Source: Halomonas borealis | Lineage (GTDB): Bacteria > Pseudomonadota > Gammaproteobacteria > Pseudomonadales > Halomonadaceae | Direction: 5' to 3' | Assembly (NCBI RefSeq): GCF_004798905.1 | Contig: NZ_SDMO01000004.1 | Span: forward strand, 1 to 64,000 | DNA length: 64,000 bases | Shown: positions 60,012 through 64,000 of the stretch, piece by piece | Layout: each line of letters opens with the position of its first letter | Numbering within the stretch: position 1 is the first letter of the stretch | Notes under the pieces: model-generated | Seen by the model: the letters and a program-made list of their open reading frames with translations, nothing else | What the model was told of the DNA's origin: nothing | The model's database searches: none | Made by a program: the position numbers and the translations under genes

Positions 60012-60860
60012 ATGATGAATATGCCAGTTTCCGAGCGCAGCCTGGGCCCCGCGGCGGGGCAGGGTACCGGCCAGCCGATGGTCAGAAACGACAATGCCCA
60101 GCATGAACTGAGCGTGCGGGTCCGCGACTTGAACCTCTGGTATGGCGAGACCCAGGCGCTCAAGAACATCGACATCGACGTCTATCAGCACAACATCACG
60201 GCGCTGATCGGTCCCTCCGGCTGCGGCAAGTCGACCTTCTTGCGCTGCCTCAACCGCATGAACGACCTGATTCCTGGCGTGAGCCTCCAGGGCCTGGTCG
60301 AGATGGACGGGCGTGACGTCAACGAGGCCCGGATGGACGAGGTGGCCCTGCGTCGCCGCGTGGGGATGGTGTTCCAGAAGCCCAACCCCTTCCCCAAGTC
60401 GATCTACGACAACATCGCCTATGCGCCGCGCATGCACGATCTGGTCAGTCGCAAGGTCGACGTCGACGAGCTGGTGGAACGCGCGCTGCGCGACGCCGGG
60501 TTGTGGGAGGAGGTCAAGGACAAGCTGCAGGAGCCCGGTACCTCGCTGTCCGGCGGCCAGCAGCAGCGCCTGTGCATCGCCCGGGCGATCGCCGTGCGCC
60601 CCGAGGTCATCCTGATGGACGAGCCGAGCTCGGCCCTGGACCCGATCTCCACGGCCACCATCGAGGACCTGATGGACAAGCTGAAGCGCCAATACACCAT
60701 CATCACCGTGACGCACAACATGCAACAGGCCGCGCGGGTCGCCGACTATACGGCCTTCTTCCACCTGGGCGAGCTGGTCGAGTACAACGATACCCAGACG
60801 ATGTTCTCCAACCCGGCGACCAAGAAGGCCGAGGACTACATCACCGGGCGTTATGGCTGA
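60012..60860 (+). CDS. pstB: Phosphate ABC transporter ATP-binding protein PstB
   Basis: A 282-residue ATPase. It has Walker [10 protein letters not shown], the PstB-specific [16 protein letters not shown], the signature [14 protein letters not shown] and Walker [15 protein letters not shown]. The N-terminus has about 35 extra residues before the ABC domain. Last gene of the operon: phoU, which usually follows pstB, is not here, and the next gene is on the opposite strand. Confidence 0.95.
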   Translation: MMNMPVSERSLGPAAGQGTGQPMVRNDNAQHELSVRVRDLNLWYGETQALKNIDIDVYQHNITALIGPSGCGKSTFLRCLNRMNDLIPGVSLQGLVEMDGRDVNEARMDEVALRRRVGMVFQKPNPFPKSIYDNIAYAPRMHDLVSRKVDVDELVERALRDAGLWEEVKDKLQEPGTSLSGGQQQRLCIARAIAVRPEVILMDEPSSALDPISTATIEDLMDKLKRQYTIITVTHNMQQAARVADYTAFFHLGELVEYNDTQTMFSNPATKKAEDYITGRYG

Positions 60861-60907
60861 TGGCATCGTTTCTGTGACGCAAAAGCGATGGCGACGCGGG
60901 CCGAGGG

Positions 60908-62107
60908 TCAGGTCGTCGCGTCGTGGGGCGAGCGGCGGCGTAGGCACCAGAGGCCCAGCAAAGGGCCTGGCAACAGCCACCAGACCGCCCATGGGCCCTG
61001 CGCGGCCCACAGCGTGGTGGTCAACCAGATGCCGGGCAGCGTCAGGCTGAAGCCGATGGCGTTCATCACCGCCAGGGTCGAGCCGATGTGGTCGCGTGGC
61101 GCATTGGCGGCGGCCAGGGCGGAGAGCTGGGGCGAGTCGGCGATCACGCTCAGCCCCCACGGCGCCAGCAGCGCCAGCAAGAACTCGGGCCGGGCCTCGG
61201 CCAGCAGCGGATAGGCGAGACAGATCAGCCCCGAGACGGCGAGCGCACTACGGGCGATCGGCAGGCTGCCCAGGCGCAGGCTCAGCCGTCCGCCGAGCAC
61301 GCAGCCCAGCGTGCCTAGCGCGATGACCGCGAAGGAGAACCACGGCACCAGCGCCGGCGAGGCCGAGAGCCGGGTGATCTCGCGGCTCACCAGGAACGGC
61401 GTCAGGGTCCACATCGCGTAGAGCTCCCAGCAGTGGCCGAAATAGCCGCCGGCCACGGCCCGGAAACGGGCGTCGCGCAGCGCGGCGAGCCCCTCGCGAA
61501 GCCTCGCCCGGCCGCCGGGAGGCGGCAGATGCGGGCCATCGCCCAGCGCCGCCACCAGGGCGCCGCCGACCAGCGCCAGCCCCGAGGCGCCGAGCAGCGG
61601 CCATTGCCAGGGGTGTCCCAGGGTGGCGCCGCGTAGCAGGTGGGGCAGGGCGGTGCCCAGCGTCAGCATCCCCACCAGCCAGGCCAGCGCCGCGCCGGTA
61701 TGCTTGGGCGTCCAGCCGATCACCAGCTTCATGCCCAGCGGGTAGATGCCGGCCAGGCACAGGCCGGTGGCGAAGCGCAGCAGCAGCGCGAGCGTCGGCT
61801 GCGAGGCGGCCAGCACGAAACCGGCGTTGATCACAGCGCCGGCGAGGCTCGCCGCGGCGAACAGCCGGCTGGCGCGGAAGCGATCGGTGAGGCCACTGGC
61901 GGCCAGCCCCAGGGCGCCGAGGATGAAGCCGGCCTGGACGGCCAGCGTCAGGCGGCCCAGGTCGGCGTCGGTGAGCCCCAGGTCGGTGGCCAGCGACAGC
62001 CCCACGCCGTTGACGCTGAACCACAGCGAGGTGCCGAACAGCTGGGCGAGTACGATGATCGCCAGCGGATGGCGGGGGGCGGAACGGCGTGACAGGGCGA
62101 AGGGCAT
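60908..62107 (-). CDS. MFS transporter
   Basis: A 399-residue protein with twelve membrane helices. It begins HPLAIIVLAQLFGTSLWFSVNGV, has a typical glycine-rich helix 4-5 (GLCLAGIYPLGMKLVIGW) and a GALGLAASGLTDRFRASRLF loop. I cannot assign a substrate. It converges with pstB (47 bases apart) and follows the thiolase gene in the same direction after about 110 bases. Confidence 0.85.
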   Translation of the reverse strand: MPFALSRRSAPRHPLAIIVLAQLFGTSLWFSVNGVGLSLATDLGLTDADLGRLTLAVQAGFILGALGLAASGLTDRFRASRLFAAASLAGAVINAGFVLAASQPTLALLLRFATGLCLAGIYPLGMKLVIGWTPKHTGAALAWLVGMLTLGTALPHLLRGATLGHPWQWPLLGASGLALVGGALVAALGDGPHLPPPGGRARLREGLAALRDARFRAVAGGYFGHCWELYAMWTLTPFLVSREITRLSASPALVPWFSFAVIALGTLGCVLGGRLSLRLGSLPIARSALAVSGLICLAYPLLAEARPEFLLALLAPWGLSVIADSPQLSALAAANAPRDHIGSTLAVMNAIGFSLTLPGIWLTTTLWAAQGPWAVWWLLPGPLLGLWCLRRRSPHDATT

Positions 62108-62219
62108 GCGCTCGGCGAACTCCTGGAAGACCGCGGCCGGTGGCCGCCGGGGAAGGCCATGGTATCGATGTCGGTGACGCCCATCGATGGCCGAAGGGCG
62201 AGCCGTGCCCGTGTCGCCG

Positions 62220-63407
62220 TCAGTCGCTTACCTCGACGGCCACCGCCGTGGCCTCGCCACCGCCGATGCACAGGCTGGCGATGCCGCGTCGGCCACCGGT
62301 GGTGCGCAGGGCATGAATCAGCGTGGCGATGATCCGCGAGCCGGTGGAGCCGATGGGATGGCCCTGGGCGCAGGCGCCGCCGAACACGTTGACCTTGTCG
62401 TGGGGCAGGCCGAGGTCGTCCATGGCGATCAAGGTGACCACCGCGAAGGCCTCGTTGATCTCGAACAGGTCGACATCGTCGACGCCCCACCCGAGGCGTG
62501 ACATCAGCTTGTCGATGGCGCCTACCGGGGCGAGGGTGAATTCGCTGGGATGCCGCGAGTGGGTGCTGTGGCCGAGCACGCGGGCGATCGGGCTGGCGCC
62601 GGCCTTGTCGGCCGCGGCCCGGCTGGCCAGCAGCAACGCCGAGGCGCCATCGGAGATGGAACTCGAATTGGCCGCGGTGATGGTGCCGTCCTTGGCGAAG
62701 GCCGGGCGCAGCGAGCGGACCCTGTCGAGCTTCGCCTGGAAGGGCTGTTCGTCGTGTTCGATCACGCTTTCGCCGTGGCGGTCGGAGAGGGTGACCGGGG
62801 CCATCTCGGCGGCCAGGTGGCCGGCGTTGGTGGCCGCCATGGCGCGCTCCAGCGAGGCGATGGCGAAGTCGTCCAGGCGCTCGCGGGAATAGCCGCGGTC
62901 GGTGGCGATCTGCTGGGCGAAGCCGCCCATCAGCTGGCCGGTCTCGGCGTCTTCCAGGCCATCCAGGAACATGTGGTCCTTGAGCTCGGCGTGGCCCAGC
63001 CGGTAGCCCGTCCGTGATGCCGGCAGCAGATGGGGCGCGTTGGACATCGACTCCATGCCGCCGGCCAGCATCAGCTCGCCCGAACCGGCGCGGATCAGGT
63101 CATGGGCCAGCATGGTGGCCTTCATGCCGGAGCCGCACAGCTTGTTGATGGTGGTGGCGCCGACGGCATCCGTGATACCGGCCTGGCGCATGGCCTGGCG
63201 CGCCGGACCCTGCTTGACGCCGGCGGGCAGCACGCAGCCCATGAGCCCCTCGTCGATGCTGTCGGCCGCGATGCCGGCGCGCTCGATGGCCGCGCGGATC
63301 GCGGTGGCGGCGAGCGCCGGGGCGGAGAGGGCGGAAAGGCCGCCCTGCAGGCCGCCCATGGGCGTGCGAGCGGCGGAAAGAACGACGATGTCTCGTGAAT
63401 CACTCAT
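62220..63407 (-). CDS. Acetyl-CoA acetyltransferase (thiolase)
   Basis: A 395-residue thiolase. The acylated nucleophile is Cys91 in INKLCGSGMKA. The C-terminal catalytic residues lie in NVFGGACAQGHPIGSTGSR (His) and SLCIGGGEA (Cys). It has EINEAFAVV as well. It would catalyse acetyl-CoA/acetoacetyl-CoA exchange; a broader 3-ketoacyl range is possible. ATG 63407 begins the conserved sequence; a 35-residue upstream extension is not conserved-looking. It is divergent from a TetR regulator, which probably controls it. Confidence 0.92.
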   Translation of the reverse strand: MSDSRDIVVLSAARTPMGGLQGGLSALSAPALAATAIRAAIERAGIAADSIDEGLMGCVLPAGVKQGPARQAMRQAGITDAVGATTINKLCGSGMKATMLAHDLIRAGSGELMLAGGMESMSNAPHLLPASRTGYRLGHAELKDHMFLDGLEDAETGQLMGGFAQQIATDRGYSRERLDDFAIASLERAMAATNAGHLAAEMAPVTLSDRHGESVIEHDEQPFQAKLDRVRSLRPAFAKDGTITAANSSSISDGASALLLASRAAADKAGASPIARVLGHSTHSRHPSEFTLAPVGAIDKLMSRLGWGVDDVDLFEINEAFAVVTLIAMDDLGLPHDKVNVFGGACAQGHPIGSTGSRIIATLIHALRTTGGRRGIASLCIGGGEATAVAVEVSD

Positions 63408-63504
63408 GGCGTGGCTCTCAGTATGGATTGTTGGATAGGGAGCGTGATGAGGGCCGGCGAGCGCGCGTTGACCCGCCGATGAGGCTATGGTTTTCTCGAT
63501 ATAA

Positions 63505-63521
63505 CCAAGCAAGCGCTAGTG
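63505..63521. promoter_or_regulatory. Possible TetR operator between thiolase and tetR
   Basis: The sequence ccaagcaagcgctagtg contains a central AGCGCT palindrome with partly symmetrical arms, just upstream of the TetR-family start. Its complement contains CACTAG and CGCTTG, words also found around 44487-44505 ahead of fadD. Confidence 0.35.
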
Positions 63522-63530
63522 TGAATACGG

Positions 63531-64000
63531 ATGAATGTAATGAATGACTCTCCGCGCCGCAAGGAGCTCACCCGCCAGGCCGCTCGACTGTTCGTGCGTG
63601 AAGGCTTCGATCGCACCACGGTCCGCATGCTGGCCGAGGAAATGGGCATCAAGTCGGGGAGTCTCTTCCACCATTTCCGCGACAAGCAGGAGATCCTGGC
63701 CGCGGTGATCGAGGCGGGCACGCGCAACGCCATCGCCATCGCCCATGACGCCCTCGAGACATGCGACCGCGACCCCGAGGCGAGGTTGCATGCCATGGCG
63801 CGAGCCCACCTGGAGACCCTGCTGACCGATCGCAACGCCCATGTGGTGGCGCTCTATGAATGGCGCCGCCTGGACGACGAGGCGCGCGCCCATCTCGCCC
63901 ACCTGCGCGATGCTTACGAGGCACTGTGGGAGGCCGTCATCGATGAGGCCCTGGCCGCCGGCCTGATTCACGGCGACCGTTTTCTGGTCTCACGCTTCGT
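63531..64000 (+). CDS. TetR family regulator, 3' end outside the window
   Basis: The frame is open from ATG 63531 (or 63540) to the window edge, over 155 residues. The N-terminal helix-turn-helix is RKELTRQAARLFVREGFDRTTVRMLAEEMGIKSGSLFHHF, a standard TetR DNA-binding domain. The ligand domain begins near residue 65. It is divergent from the thiolase and probably represses it in response to an acyl-CoA or related compound; that is inference. The reading is incomplete at the 3' end. Confidence 0.88.
   Translation, partial: MNVMNDSPRRKELTRQAARLFVREGFDRTTVRMLAEEMGIKSGSLFHHFRDKQEILAAVIEAGTRNAIAIAHDALETCDRDPEARLHAMARAHLETLLTDRNAHVVALYEWRRLDDEARAHLAHLRDAYEALWEAVIDEALAAGLIHGDRFLVSRF

Noticed and set aside
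1-64000. CRISPR array or insertion sequence
   Set aside because: No regularly spaced identical repeats and no transposase or terminal inverted repeats were seen; the 30-base repeat near 38460 is too short and diverged and has no spacers.

Overview
The window is a high-GC (roughly two-thirds G+C by eye) gammaproteobacterial chromosome segment. Protein sequences and gene order (dnaX-ybaB-recR, rnd-ycgL-ycgN, mlaA-regulator-STAS-tal, pstSCAB) point to the Oceanospirillales, most probably Halomonas or a close relative of the Halomonadaceae. This is inferred from protein similarity as I remember it; no database search was possible.

Layout. 1-4361: tRNA-Glu and tRNA-Gly, a YadGH-type ABC exporter with queF, a nitroreductase and thioesterase pair, and tRNA-Ser(GGA). 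4362-10170: an accessory island next to tRNA-Ser. It holds a broken S24/LexA-type repressor remnant, then a clearly AT-richer cassette (about 5030-8400), then an SOS-controlled umuDC pair with a LexA box. The cassette has two convergent two-gene units: an sce7726/sce7725-type pair (PD-(D/E)XK-like protein plus Beta-protein family), and an ImmA/IrrE metallopeptidase with a coiled-coil single-pass membrane protein. It is the best candidate here for a poorly described, possibly anti-phage system. 10346-22469: glyoxalase-fold protein with divergent LysR regulator, YbiT ABC-F protein, a 540-base gap with a structured RNA candidate, an RND efflux pump, a BaiN-type flavoprotein, the yqjD-yqjE-yqjK-like envelope genes and phospholipase A. 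22625-30146: a large MscK-type channel, TlyA, an unrecognised 671-residue protein with a cysteine-hydrolase-like Cys/His/Asn pattern, and an ATP-grasp enzyme.

30287-39016 is core housekeeping: 4.5S RNA, a YebE-type protein, acetylpolyamine amidohydrolase, a cation exchanger, dnaX-ybaB-recR and rnd-ycgL-ycgN. 39223-46410 carries oligopeptidase B, a membrane protein/VWA/YafJ operon and fadD. 46614-54253 has hrpA, mlaA, a PP2C regulator with a degenerate receiver domain beside a STAS antagonist (a partner-switching module), and tal. 54383-64000 has two transporters, a PHO-box-controlled pstSCAB operon without phoU directly behind it, an MFS transporter, and a thiolase divergent from a TetR regulator that runs off the window.

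Connections: fadD, the thiolase and the TetR regulator probably belong to fatty-acid catabolism and may share operator elements. The PP2C/STAS pair probably controls a stress sigma factor. umuDC answers DNA damage through LexA. The pst operon answers phosphate starvation through PhoB.
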